DNA from: a virus | Reading direction: 5' to 3' (one strand) | IMG/VR virus record: IMGVR_UViG_3300005253_000046 | Location: 1 to 45,797 of that record | DNA: 45,797 nt | Shown: positions 1-7,267 of the stretch, piece by piece | Numbering within the stretch: the stretch's first letter is position 1 | Layout: every line of letters begins with the position of its first letter | The notes under the pieces: generated by a model | What the model was told of the DNA's origin: nothing | Database searches by the model: none | The model's input: only the letters and a program-made list of their open reading frames with translations | Translations under genes and position numbers: made by a program

Positions 1-121
1 ATTATCGATGATAAAAGACTTCCACATGATCTTAGAGCCAATCTTCCGGCCTTGCGCCAGGGGATTGCTGAAGGATGCACCGGCAGGCGTAATGTACGAC
101 TGCAAGGACATACCATTCAAC
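1..121. repeat. Direct terminal repeat, left copy (circular closure)
   Basis: Bases 1-121 are identical to 45677-45797. The capsid gene reads in frame from one copy into the other side, so the window is one circular (or circularly permuted) genome of 45,676 bp with a 121-base overlap. The overlap is most simply an assembly overlap of a circular or terminally redundant molecule. A real 121-bp terminal repeat cannot be excluded from the sequence. Confidence 0.95.
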
Positions 122-1233
122 TCAACCCTTCCAAAGGCGTCTACACCGAAGATCCACGCGACGAACACCTCACGCCCACTTGCGGGGGCGGCAGGTGCGG
201 CAGCGCCGGTCCCAATACCCGTGACACTGACAGTTGCACTGGCAGCATTACGGCTTGAGAACAACAGCATTGAGCCGCTGTTTCCATCGTCACTGTACAC
301 GTCATACGTGTAGTTAGATGACGAAGGAACGGTCACATCGACGTTATCAGATACCGCGGCAACGACAATCGCTGCTGAGGTCTGACTGATCTTGCGCTCG
401 TAGTCGGTTGAGATATCTCTCGCAACCACGACGATCTTCACGTTGACACCACTAAATGTGCCATCCGAAGGAGCTGCGTTAGCAACTGCTTGCGCTTTTG
501 TAGCGGTAGCAGCCGAGCCCGAAGGGGCAGCGACTCCAGCAAAGATCGGGAGGAAGTTACCCCGAGCCCAACGAACACCCATCCAGACGCCGATTTCTCC
601 GAACTGCAACGCTTTCACGTTGGCGAAGTTACTGGCATCCTTAAAGGTTTGGTCGGAACCAAGAATATCTCCTTCCTGAGCTGGTGACAAGACACCACTG
701 AACAACCCTCCATCGCTTTCTAATGCACCGTTGGTACGCAACTGTGTAGTAGCTTTTAACACGGCGGCAGTATCGACGTGATCCGCGGAACCAATCGTAG
801 GACGAGTGGTGACCGTACCCGGATACACAACGGCAGTGCCAGCAAGCAGCATGACGGCCATCTCACGTTCCAAAACCTCAGCCATAGCCAAGGCGGTTCG
901 AGAAACAGCGACATTCAATGCCGGATGCTTCGTGGTAATCATTACCACGTCAGTCAACAGAACCACGATACCCCACTGTTCCACAGTCACGTCCACATTT
1001 TCGATAGACAATGCAACTGCTGTAGGAGCGGTACCCTCAGTGAGAGCAGTCGTCGGCAGGGTGAGCCTGCTGTGACGAACGATCCTCAAGGTCTTACCCA
1101 TCCTCTGAACCAGTTGGTACTTCGTAGCATACTTACCAAGGCGCAGATGCTTTTCAGCGAGCTGATAAGTCCGCTGGGCAATCCACACATTAGGAGCATC
1201 ATTTGACAGAGTGCTGAAACTTGTTTGTGCCAT
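1..1233 (-). CDS. Major capsid protein, N4-gp56 type (5' part; continues at right end of window)
   Basis: Main shell protein of the head. The gene starts at ATG 1233 behind an AAGGAAGG ribosome site and is open to base 1. It continues across the circle join to a TAA at 45620-45622, giving about 429 residues in total. The N-terminus (MAQTSFSTLSND), the early 'YQLAEKHLRLGKYA' helix, a basic central strand and a C-terminal 'TPAGASFSNPLAQGRKIG' segment resemble the N4-gp56 family of HK97-fold capsids. It lies directly after the scaffold gene, the usual order. Family assignment is by recognition, not by search. Confidence 0.8.
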   Translation of the reverse strand, partial: MAQTSFSTLSNDAPNVWIAQRTYQLAEKHLRLGKYATKYQLVQRMGKTLRIVRHSRLTLPTTALTEGTAPTAVALSIENVDVTVEQWGIVVLLTDVVMITTKHPALNVAVSRTALAMAEVLEREMAVMLLAGTAVVYPGTVTTRPTIGSADHVDTAAVLKATTQLRTNGALESDGGLFSGVLSPAQEGDILGSDQTFKDASNFANVKALQFGEIGVWMGVRWARGNFLPIFAGVAAPSGSAATATKAQAVANAAPSDGTFSGVNVKIVVVARDISTDYERKISQTSAAIVVAAVSDNVDVTVPSSSNYTYDVYSDDGNSGSMLLFSSRNAASATVSVTGIGTGAAAPAAPASGREVFVAWIFGVDAFGRVELNGMSLQSYITPAGASFSNPLAQGRKIGSKIMWKSFIIDN

Positions 1234-1392
1234 TTTTTATTACTTACACCTTCCTTTCGGGAAATAATGAGACCCCCACGCCCTTGCGTGAAATCCCAAC
1301 ATCCTCAATGCAGCCTTTAGTCTCGTAGGGCTGCGAACACCGGGATTTTCAGGTGTGAAGCGGTGTCCCTTATCCAGGGGGAGCCTACTTCA

Positions 1393-2019
1393 CTAGAACT
1401 CTACGTTCTCCATAGCCTTCGATACCTCTTCTTCTGTATTGGTATGATCGACTGTGGGAGATTGTATCACGGGACGACCGGCTGCGTCAACAGTCTGGGC
1501 ATCCTCAGCTTCTTTAACCTTTGTTTTTTCTGTTTCCATGGCTTCCTTTACAAACCCATCGAAGTTCTCTTGACTACCTCTGTACCACTCCCAGACGGCC
1601 TGACGGGTAAAAGGCTTGCCTTGGGAGATCAAGTTCTGGACCCCATTCTCGATAGCCTCCTGATGCTTGATGCACTCTGGGTGCGTGGAGTAAAACAGAC
1701 CTGAGTCCTTGGCGTTGGCAATCTCGATGTCCTGCTGGGCAAACTTGGGTCCGGTGTGACTGTCGAGGGCCTGCGTTAAAGGGTCCACAGTGTCCGTAGG
1801 TTGCACGATCACCGTATCAGTGGGCTCAACAACCGGTTGCACCGCGCTGGCTGCAAACTCCGTGAGGCTCTCTGTCATCAGTTCTTTCAAACCTACGATG
1901 TCCTTAGCTTGAATTTCAGGCGCAGGACCTGGCACCTTGGTAGCCTCGGCCTTGTCTTCGGGTGACAAAGCATCAAACTGTTCCTGAGTGATTTCCTCAC
2001 CCTTTGCATTTTTGGGCAT
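1393..2019 (-). CDS. Putative capsid scaffolding protein
   Basis: A 208-residue acidic, Ala/Glu/Lys/Pro-rich protein without cysteine-rich or membrane features. It lies immediately upstream of the major capsid gene, separated by a 159-bp spacer. The composition (many charged residues, a low-complexity Pro/Thr/Val middle around residues 60-85, a charged helical C-terminal half) and the position are typical of phage scaffolds that chaperone shell assembly and then leave or are degraded. It starts at ATG 2019 behind AGGAGG. No specific motif proves the role. Confidence 0.65.
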   Translation of the reverse strand: MPKNAKGEEITQEQFDALSPEDKAEATKVPGPAPEIQAKDIVGLKELMTESLTEFAASAVQPVVEPTDTVIVQPTDTVDPLTQALDSHTGPKFAQQDIEIANAKDSGLFYSTHPECIKHQEAIENGVQNLISQGKPFTRQAVWEWYRGSQENFDGFVKEAMETEKTKVKEAEDAQTVDAAGRPVIQSPTVDHTNTEEEVSKAMENVEF

Positions 2020-2031
2020 AAAAACCTCCTG

Positions 2032-2676
2032 TTATTTTTCGAACAAACCTTTAGCCGGGGGAAAGCCCGGCCTGACTGTAAAAACCTCTATGTCAATGCC
2101 ACTCAAATCAGTTGTTCCTACAGGCACCACAAAGGGCATGACTATGTACTCGACAAAATTTGCTGGACGGGGATCGGAATGAAGCTGCAAAACTACATTC
2201 AACTTTATGCCGGGATTACCCGTGAGATAAACGACCCATCTGCCCGGAGCTAAGATTGTCAAAACAACCTCAGCACTAAGAACGCGAGTTTTAGCTTTAT
2301 CAATTATGTTGCCCTTTTTATCTTTGAGCCAACCACGCACACGCTTATTATCGGGCATATATTCCACTTCACCAGCAAGAACTTTGTTATGTAATTCCTG
2401 AAGACCAGAAGCAAGTCTTTCCATTTCATCAGATAGGGTCTGATCGACAAAACTTCCAATAGCTTTTGCTACATTTACAATTCTAGCCTGGCCGGTTGTG
2501 GTGAAGGAACACTTCGAAACCGTCAGCTCCATAGGATCAGTCTGTGTAACCCGGCATGTTGAAGCCAGAGGCGTATCCCCTGCGTGAATGATGCGCTGCG
2601 TCATAACAGCAGAGACCCAATCGTTACCCCCACCAAGCAGCACAAGAATCAGCCAAACTATCCAAAGCTTTTTCAC
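2032..2676 (-). CDS. Secreted protein of unknown function (Sec signal peptide)
   Basis: A 214-residue protein starting MKKLWIVWLILVLLGGG, a clear Sec signal peptide with a likely cut near WVSA (about residue 23). The mature part carries two cysteines (around 'CRVTQTD' and 'SKCSFTT') and mixed beta/helix sequence. I do not recognise a family. It is the last of three consecutive signal-peptide genes (4408 down to 2032) placed just upstream of the scaffold, probably in one transcript. Export to the periplasm or cell surface is inferred from the leader. A virion role is possible because of the neighbourhood but unproven. Confidence 0.75.
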   Translation of the reverse strand: MKKLWIVWLILVLLGGGNDWVSAVMTQRIIHAGDTPLASTCRVTQTDPMELTVSKCSFTTTGQARIVNVAKAIGSFVDQTLSDEMERLASGLQELHNKVLAGEVEYMPDNKRVRGWLKDKKGNIIDKAKTRVLSAEVVLTILAPGRWVVYLTGNPGIKLNVVLQLHSDPRPANFVEYIVMPFVVPVGTTDLSGIDIEVFTVRPGFPPAKGLFEK

Positions 2677-2677
2677 A

Positions 2678-3178
2678 TTAACTCCCTAGAGCTATCCAGC
2701 CGCCGTTGGCTAAATCATGACTTCCAGTAGTGCTGAGGTAAGCAGCATCAAATCCGGTTGTGCTGACTTTATCAAAAGCGCCATTTACATAGGCAGCGCC
2801 TGTATCATCTTGAGTTCCGCCATAGACAACAACTGGAGTCGATGAAAAAGCAGTACCGTATGTAATGCTGTCTCCAAAGGCACTCTGGTAAACTACATTG
2901 TTGCCCGCACCAACCGCACTGGGATTGTTTGTCCCGCTTTCGGTAAATTTTCCACTACCATCTCTATTTCCAAGTACATTAACACTGGCTCCAAGTCCAT
3001 GTACATTAGCTACATCATCACTAGTTGAGGCGTGAGGCAGTTCACCCGTTACATCTGAAGCCAGATTAACTGGGTGAGTTCCACCCCCTGCGCCACCTTG
3101 AGGCCAATCAGTGGCGAAGAGCCAACTTGCGCCTAATAACAGACATAGAGATAAAGCGAGTGTATTTAAAAACTTCAT
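2678..3178 (-). CDS. Secreted lectin-like protein (H-type-lectin-like C-terminus)
   Basis: A 166-residue protein with a Sec signal peptide (MKFLNTLALSLCLLLGASWL, likely cut after LFA at about residue 22). A Gly/Asn/Ser-rich linker follows. The C-terminal stretch (around residues 105-160) has the 'YGTAFSSTPVVV...VSTTGFDAAYL' pattern seen in H-type-lectin-like domains at the ends of phage fibre proteins. A carbohydrate-binding role is therefore plausible, but a signal peptide on such a domain is odd for a cytoplasmically assembled virion. It abuts its neighbours (stop and start 0-2 bases apart), so translation is probably coupled. Confidence 0.65.
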   Translation of the reverse strand: MKFLNTLALSLCLLLGASWLFATDWPQGGAGGGTHPVNLASDVTGELPHASTSDDVANVHGLGASVNVLGNRDGSGKFTESGTNNPSAVGAGNNVVYQSAFGDSITYGTAFSSTPVVVYGGTQDDTGAAYVNGAFDKVSTTGFDAAYLSTTGSHDLANGGWIALGS

Positions 3179-4408
3179 TTATGCGTCTCTCCTATACAAA
3201 ACAAGGAGCCTAAAGTCCTGATTTACTATTGTGGTCACACCTTCTTGCTCATAAGCCACGTGAGTAATTCCAGCAAAAGACTCATCTACAAACTGACAGT
3301 TAGTTTTAACAGTGGCGAAGTTAGCATTGTAATCAGTGCCCTTCAATGAAACCATTACTTCAACTGTGATTGCTTCGGCCACTGTCATGTCAGCGGTGTT
3401 AGAACTGATAGCTGGATCAGCACTGAAGAAGTAAATAGTACCATCCTCAGCGAAAGGCGAAGTGCCTTCAACGACTAAGCATATTTTTACAATCTTACCA
3501 CTGCCAGTAATGGTGATCGCACTTGACTTAGACAGATTAGTTGTAACAATATCAGAGTCAGCTGACCCATCTATCATTGTCAAAACCGCAACTTTAGTAG
3601 TTGGTGAGTTGGCATGAAGTAGACCAGCAGTCGCCACTACATCATTATTGCCTGCCAGATCCACTACCACTACATCAGACCCACCAATCTGAACATCCAA
3701 ATTTGTAGCGGTGACAGCTATTGAAGCATTATCAACTGTTACATTATGGCCATCGGCTAACTGTCCAGATGCAGTAGCCATATCAACTCCGCCGCTTTGC
3801 ACATCTAAGTTTGTAGCTGTAACTGTAACAGTAGCGCTAGAGTCAACAATAACATTCATGGCCCCAGCACCATCCGAAACTGTAAGGGTTCCCTCAACAG
3901 CAGTCTGTATGGCTTCTGTATCAATCTTGATCGCATCGAGCACCGCATCGATGGTGTCCAGAACGGCATTGTCCACAGCGCTGAGAGTGGCCGTAAGTGC
4001 CCCGGAAGTGACCGTCACGTCATTATTGGCTCCGAGGTCTACCGGGAGGGGTGAGGCAGCGCTAACGGGCTCTAGAGTGTCAGCAGCGTCTTCCCACATG
4101 AAAGCTGTTCCAGTAATCGTGGCGTCTATGTCGCCCTCAGTATATTCTGTTCCGCCGCCGCCCCCGGCTGTAGTAACTCGAAGCTTGCCCGAGTCGTCAC
4201 ACAGGACAGGCATGGTCTGACCATCGGCAGACTTGGCCGTAGCGGTATCTGAGCGAGTGCAATAGATCAAAGGCCCTGAGAACGAGCTATCGTAAGTGTC
4301 GTCTTCTTGAACGAGGTCGTTTTCCTGGGCTTCGACCCCATGCGGAATACCCCCAACAAGGAAAGCCAACGAGAGCACCAAAGCACCTATAAGTTTGAAG
4401 ATCTTCAT
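3179..4408 (-). CDS. Secreted Thr/Val/Asp-rich beta protein
   Basis: A 409-residue protein beginning with a textbook Sec signal peptide (MKIFKLIGALVLSLAFLVGG, likely cut after VEA near residue 27). The body is rich in Thr, Val, Ala and Asp, and contains two copies of 'VTATNLDVQ-GG-D' at about residues 195-250, suggesting repeated beta strands. A 'NLSKSS' motif is shared with the protein at 4937-5290, hinting at a common domain. Function not recognised; adhesin-like or fibre-like material is the best guess. It starts at ATG 4408, overlapping the downstream end of the membrane gene before it. Confidence 0.7.
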   Translation of the reverse strand: MKIFKLIGALVLSLAFLVGGIPHGVEAQENDLVQEDDTYDSSFSGPLIYCTRSDTATAKSADGQTMPVLCDDSGKLRVTTAGGGGGTEYTEGDIDATITGTAFMWEDAADTLEPVSAASPLPVDLGANNDVTVTSGALTATLSAVDNAVLDTIDAVLDAIKIDTEAIQTAVEGTLTVSDGAGAMNVIVDSSATVTVTATNLDVQSGGVDMATASGQLADGHNVTVDNASIAVTATNLDVQIGGSDVVVVDLAGNNDVVATAGLLHANSPTTKVAVLTMIDGSADSDIVTTNLSKSSAITITGSGKIVKICLVVEGTSPFAEDGTIYFFSADPAISSNTADMTVAEAITVEVMVSLKGTDYNANFATVKTNCQFVDESFAGITHVAYEQEGVTTIVNQDFRLLVLYRRDA

Positions 4409-4584
4409 TAATCTGCGTCTAGCTCTAAAATACCTGCCATACCCTGATCGATCTTGGTTGTAAGAGAGTCAACCTTAGTTTCCAAAAGCTTCTGCCACCT
4501 GTAATTTAGCACGAAAAGCCAGGCGTTTGCAATGAGTAGCGCAGCAAGGGGAACGTAAGCTATAATGAACAATTCTGTGGTCAT
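4408..4584 (-). CDS. Small single-span membrane protein
   Basis: 58 residues from ATG 4584, chosen because it overlaps the previous stop (ATGA) and gives a clean N-terminal membrane helix (about residues 5-28, 'LFIIAYVPLAALLIANAWLF') followed by a charged, coiled-coil-like tail. The topology resembles i-spanins or membrane-anchored accessory lysis proteins, but it lies away from the holin cluster and just upstream of the secreted trio. The role is unknown. Confidence 0.6.
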   Translation of the reverse strand: MTTELFIIAYVPLAALLIANAWLFVLNYRWQKLLETKVDSLTTKIDQGMAGILELDAD

Positions 4585-4937
4585 CGGTCGATTAGCCGCC
4601 AATCCGCGAATAAGTAGGCGTTGGGACTTGAAGCTGATCCTGCTTCTTTCTTGACCTTCACCCACCTGAAACGATGCTGGGCAGAGGACACGGAACGCTC
4701 TGCAACGATGTTGCGGCCAAAACGCACACCGTCCACCGTATCATCAGGTTTGGTGAGGGCATTACTAACACGGATCTGAACTACGTCACCCCCTGAAACA
4801 TCAGTGACGTGTATGCTCCAAATGCTGATATGCGCAAAATCTACCCACTCACCGTTATTAGGGGTGGCCTGGGCAGTGAGCATCTGAGCCGTGATCCGGC
4901 TGTTTAAACCTTGAAACGGTGGTACCAGGTCAATCAT
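4581..4937 (-). CDS. Small virion-associated-type protein, unknown
   Basis: 118 residues, beta-rich, no signal peptide or membrane helix. It contains a compact 'WSIHVTDVSGGDVVQIRVSNAL' strand pattern and ends in a basic segment. Its start (4937) touches the stop of the preceding gene and its stop overlaps the next start, so it sits in a tightly coupled row of small genes (5614 down to 4408). Its position between the lysis-like genes and the secreted/scaffold genes suggests a minor virion or decoration protein. This is inference from context only. Confidence 0.5.
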   Translation of the reverse strand: MIDLVPPFQGLNSRITAQMLTAQATPNNGEWVDFAHISIWSIHVTDVSGGDVVQIRVSNALTKPDDTVDGVRFGRNIVAERSVSSAQHRFRWVKVKKEAGSASSPNAYLFADWRLIDR

Positions 4938-5290
4938 TATTCAAACTCTTGAATGGCTAACTCTTGAACCGCTTTGTCTGAGATGGCCGTGATAGCACCT
5001 AGCGTGAAATTGCCCTTGTCCATTGTCCAAGCACCACCAGTCAAAAGGGTTATGCCCGAATTGAGAACCGCGGGCGCACCTTCAAGACCAAAGCTTATAG
5101 AGGACTTTGAAAGGTTGAGCAGTACCAAACCTGTGCGGTCGGCGTTTGCGGCCACAACTTCCGCGCTTGCAACACCAACGGATGCGGAAGCGGGGGCCAA
5201 ACCAAGTAGAGCGGTGAGGCTCTCGGCAACATTCATGTTACCAGCACCGTCAGCCGTAACTCCTGGGATACCTGTTTGTACTACGCCCAT
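4937..5290 (-). CDS. Small virion-associated-type protein with NLSKSS motif
   Basis: 117 residues, Ala/Gly/Val-rich with alternating hydrophobic strands, no cysteine. The segment 'RTGLVLLNLSKSSISFG' looks like part of a jelly-roll or decoration domain and is echoed in the large secreted protein at 3179-4408. It starts at ATG 5290 behind AAGGAG. It is probably a head decoration or fibre accessory protein; the family is not recognised. Confidence 0.5.
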   Translation of the reverse strand: MGVVQTGIPGVTADGAGNMNVAESLTALLGLAPASASVGVASAEVVAANADRTGLVLLNLSKSSISFGLEGAPAVLNSGITLLTGGAWTMDKGNFTLGAITAISDKAVQELAIQEFE

Positions 5291-5299
5291 CAGAACTCC

Positions 5300-5614
5300 T
5301 TAATTTGGGGCACCGTAGTAACTCACGTTGATTTTGGCGTCGGTGCCGCTAGCGATGAACCCGATCCTACTCATGGCACCACCACAAACAGCCAACTCAG
5401 TATCGGCTTTGTTGAGGCGTCCCACAGCGGTCGTTGGGTCGGTTCCATCATCACGAGAATACACAGGCTGGTCCTGCACGTTGACGATAGCCATGACAGC
5501 ATCCTGAGGCACTGTAAGTGTTTTCACAGCGCTGTTGGTAACGGTCAACTGTTCAAACCCGGCAATGGGATGCAAGGGGTGAGTCAAACCTGGACAATCT
5601 GATATAGCGGACAT
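5300..5614 (-). CDS. Small virion-associated-type protein, unknown
   Basis: 104 residues, mostly predicted beta (e.g. 'AVMAIVNVQDQPVYSRDDG', 'IGFIASGTDAKINVSYYG'). The ATG at 5614 directly follows the previous stop (TAAATG) and AGGAGG lies inside the end of that gene. The pattern resembles the preceding two small proteins, so these may be a set of decoration or fibre-base proteins. No catalytic motif is visible. Confidence 0.5.
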   Translation of the reverse strand: MSAISDCPGLTHPLHPIAGFEQLTVTNSAVKTLTVPQDAVMAIVNVQDQPVYSRDDGTDPTTAVGRLNKADTELAVCGGAMSRIGFIASGTDAKINVSYYGAPN

Positions 5615-5791
5615 TTAGACCTCCTTGATTACGACCTCGGCAACAAGCCTCTTGGTCTCAGTCAGTCTGTTTGAAAGGTCGCGCAAGTGAACCTTCGTTG
5701 CTTCGTCAGAGCTTGGCAGGCTATTGTAGGCTCCGATTAATTTGACGATCATGTCAATTCCCATTCCAATCAAAGGCAAAATAGCACCCAT
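5615..5791 (-). CDS. Small protein with N-terminal hydrophobic stretch
   Basis: 58 residues. Residues 1-22 ('MGAILPLIGMGIDMIVKLIG') form a hydrophobic, amphipathic helix and the rest is a charged helix. It is read from ATG 5791, overlapping the stop of the lipoprotein gene, and its end carries the ribosome site for the next gene. Position after the lipoprotein suggests an accessory membrane or lysis role, but nothing specific is recognisable. Confidence 0.5.
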   Translation of the reverse strand: MGAILPLIGMGIDMIVKLIGAYNSLPSSDEATKVHLRDLSNRLTETKRLVAEVVIKEV

Positions 5792-6174
5792 TATTGCACC
5801 TCCAGCTTACCAAGACTGAAACTGTAATACTCGATAAGTTGCTGTTTGAGTTTGAGGATCTGGTTGGTTAAAGTTTCTGCTTGCTTGCCCTCAGCCAACT
5901 CAGGATTGCTCTCAACGGCTTTCCAAGTGTCCACCGCAACCGGGTAAATGACCTTGAACTGTTTGGCAAACACGGCGAAAGCCCGGTACTCGTCATCGGT
6001 GATCTTACCGGCGTCATGAAGTGAGTTGTAAAGATTGGCGGTGGTGACAAAGCTTTGACCAATGGTATCAAGGGCCGTGCCTGACATGACCAGTTGATTA
6101 CCAGCGCAAGCGGAAAGCAGGAAAAGCGCGGCAATCGCAAAGGTTAGTTTTATTCTTCGTCCAAGTCTTCCCAT
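5791..6174 (-). CDS. Lipoprotein (possible outer-membrane spanin or exclusion protein)
   Basis: 127 residues with a basic N-terminus, a hydrophobic core and a lipobox LLSAC (modified Cys about residue 23). A helical mature domain of about 100 residues ends in 'LKQQLIEYYSFSLGKL'. It follows two membrane proteins and a holin-like gene, the place where o-spanins are often found, but it is longer and more helical than typical o-spanins. Outer-membrane anchoring follows from the lipobox. An alternative role is a surface exclusion lipoprotein. Confidence 0.65.
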   Translation of the reverse strand: MGRLGRRIKLTFAIAALFLLSACAGNQLVMSGTALDTIGQSFVTTANLYNSLHDAGKITDDEYRAFAVFAKQFKVIYPVAVDTWKAVESNPELAEGKQAETLTNQILKLKQQLIEYYSFSLGKLEVQ

Positions 6175-6275
6175 TGTTCAGTCTCCTTTTTGGTGAACCA
6201 TTTCTTCCAAAAGTTCTTATTCAACCACCATACTATGATCCGGCCATAAAGCCAAGCCCGGAAGCGGTTGAGCAT
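6150..6275 (-). CDS. Small basic/aromatic protein in lysis cluster
   Basis: 41 residues (MLNRFRAWLYGRIIVWWLNK...), Trp/Lys/Arg-rich at the N-terminal half and acidic at the C-terminus. It starts at ATG 6275 directly after the stop of the membrane gene and overlaps the lipoprotein gene start by 25 bases. The amphipathic aromatic helix suggests membrane association. Real coding is supported by the gap-free packing and the overlap. Confidence 0.5.
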   Translation of the reverse strand: MLNRFRAWLYGRIIVWWLNKNFWKKWFTKKETEQWEDLDEE

Positions 6276-6473
6276 TTATTTGCCCCAGTCGGCGGTGAGA
6301 AGCAAGTAAATCCAAATGCCGATATAACCTACAACGCCCGAACCCAACCAAATAGCAATCAATCCCCAACGGACATGGGCCATAGGGACTATGACAGCGG
6401 CGGCAGTGGCAACCACGCCTGTAACCAAACCGGCAAAGATAACCAAAAGCGTGTTGACCAGAGGTGAAAACAT
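6276..6473 (-). CDS. Small integral membrane protein (two helices)
   Basis: 65 residues with two strong membrane helices (about 4-30 and 37-58) and short charged ends. It directly follows the holin-like gene (start overlapping its stop), so the two may be a holin/antiholin or two-component holin pair. No family recognised beyond the topology. Confidence 0.6.
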   Translation of the reverse strand: MFSPLVNTLLVIFAGLVTGVVATAAAVIVPMAHVRWGLIAIWLGSGVVGYIGIWIYLLLTADWGK

Positions 6474-6643
6474 TATAACTCCACCTTGGTCTTGGTGACC
6501 AACCGCAAGACAAAGTTAATCAGGGCGAGCAGCGCCGGGAACACAGTTGCCGGGTCCCCCATCTCAAAGTAAACCCCAAAACTGGCAATAAACGCACCCA
6601 CATTTACAAACAGCATCCGACTGTGATACCACTTCTTTTTCAT
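6473..6643 (-). CDS. Putative holin (class II-like, two membrane helices)
   Basis: 56 residues from ATG 6643: MKKKWYHSRMLFVNVGAFIA..., then a second helix 'PALLALINFVLRL' and a basic C-terminus. The 'KKWYxSRxLxxN' start followed by two short helices is a pattern I associate with small phage holins of Gram-negative hosts. It would form the membrane lesion that times lysis and releases the lysin. A longer start at 6661 exists but lacks the typical charged N-terminus and is less likely. Confidence 0.6.
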   Translation of the reverse strand: MKKKWYHSRMLFVNVGAFIASFGVYFEMGDPATVFPALLALINFVLRLVTKTKVEL

Positions 6644-6644
6644 G

Positions 6645-7259
6645 TTAAATTCCCCTCTCAATTTGACTCAGAATCTGATTGTGAACGGGCCTATTAAGAT
6701 ACCAGCGATCCATAAACTCGTCGTGAGTCCAGTTAGTCTCGATTGACAAAACCCGTGGGTGTTTGACCCGGGGGCCAATCAAACCTTGCTGTCCCCAGTA
6801 AGCCATGTCTAATTTCTCGTCCTTCTTTGACCACCAGATAAAAGCCTGGTTGAATTGACTGTTGTACTCGTGCCAGTTGAACCATTCATCCATTGCACCC
6901 ATGAAAATGATGATGTTCTCGAAAACAAAGTCTTGTTTGAGCGCGTGTTCTACAATAGTACCGCCGAGAGAGTGAGCAAGGATACTGAATTTCGCACTCG
7001 GGTCCCATTCCAGAAGCCGAGACTTCAATCTTTTTAAGGCTTTGACCTCCTGATTCACTAACTCAGCCCTATGGTCGGGGTACATCCATATCTTCCAACC
7101 ACTGACATAACCATACACTTCGGGAAACAACTCGACATCTGTTCTATGCGCGGAGTCGATCACGAAATCGTCAACCCAGCTTACAACAGCGGGATCATAT
7201 TCGATTCCGTGAAGGACTACGCACATCGATCTTTTATGGCCAAATGCCGGTTTAACCAT
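6645..7259 (-). CDS. Alpha/beta-hydrolase (lipase/esterase-like)
   Basis: 204 residues from ATG 7259 (TTG and GTG codons lie just upstream). It has an early 'VVLHG' oxyanion-type strand-turn at about residues 14-18, the nucleophile elbow A-H-S-L-G-G (Ser at about 97) and a C-terminal 'NWTHDEF' His (about 186), giving a plausible Ser-Asp-His triad. The fold would hydrolyse esters or lipids. Its place between the beta-helix protein and the holin suggests action on envelope lipids at lysis, comparable in idea to LysB-type esterases of mycobacteriophages, or on surface polysaccharide esters. The substrate is unknown. Confidence 0.65.
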   Translation of the reverse strand: MVKPAFGHKRSMCVVLHGIEYDPAVVSWVDDFVIDSAHRTDVELFPEVYGYVSGWKIWMYPDHRAELVNQEVKALKRLKSRLLEWDPSAKFSILAHSLGGTIVEHALKQDFVFENIIIFMGAMDEWFNWHEYNSQFNQAFIWWSKKDEKLDMAYWGQQGLIGPRVKHPRVLSIETNWTHDEFMDRWYLNRPVHNQILSQIERGI

Positions 7260-7267
7260 CACCAACC

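Noticed and set aside
3711-4220. 169-codon plus-strand open frame
   Set aside because: Shadow of the secreted protein gene on the minus strand; low-complexity Val/Thr/Ser composition and no ribosome site.
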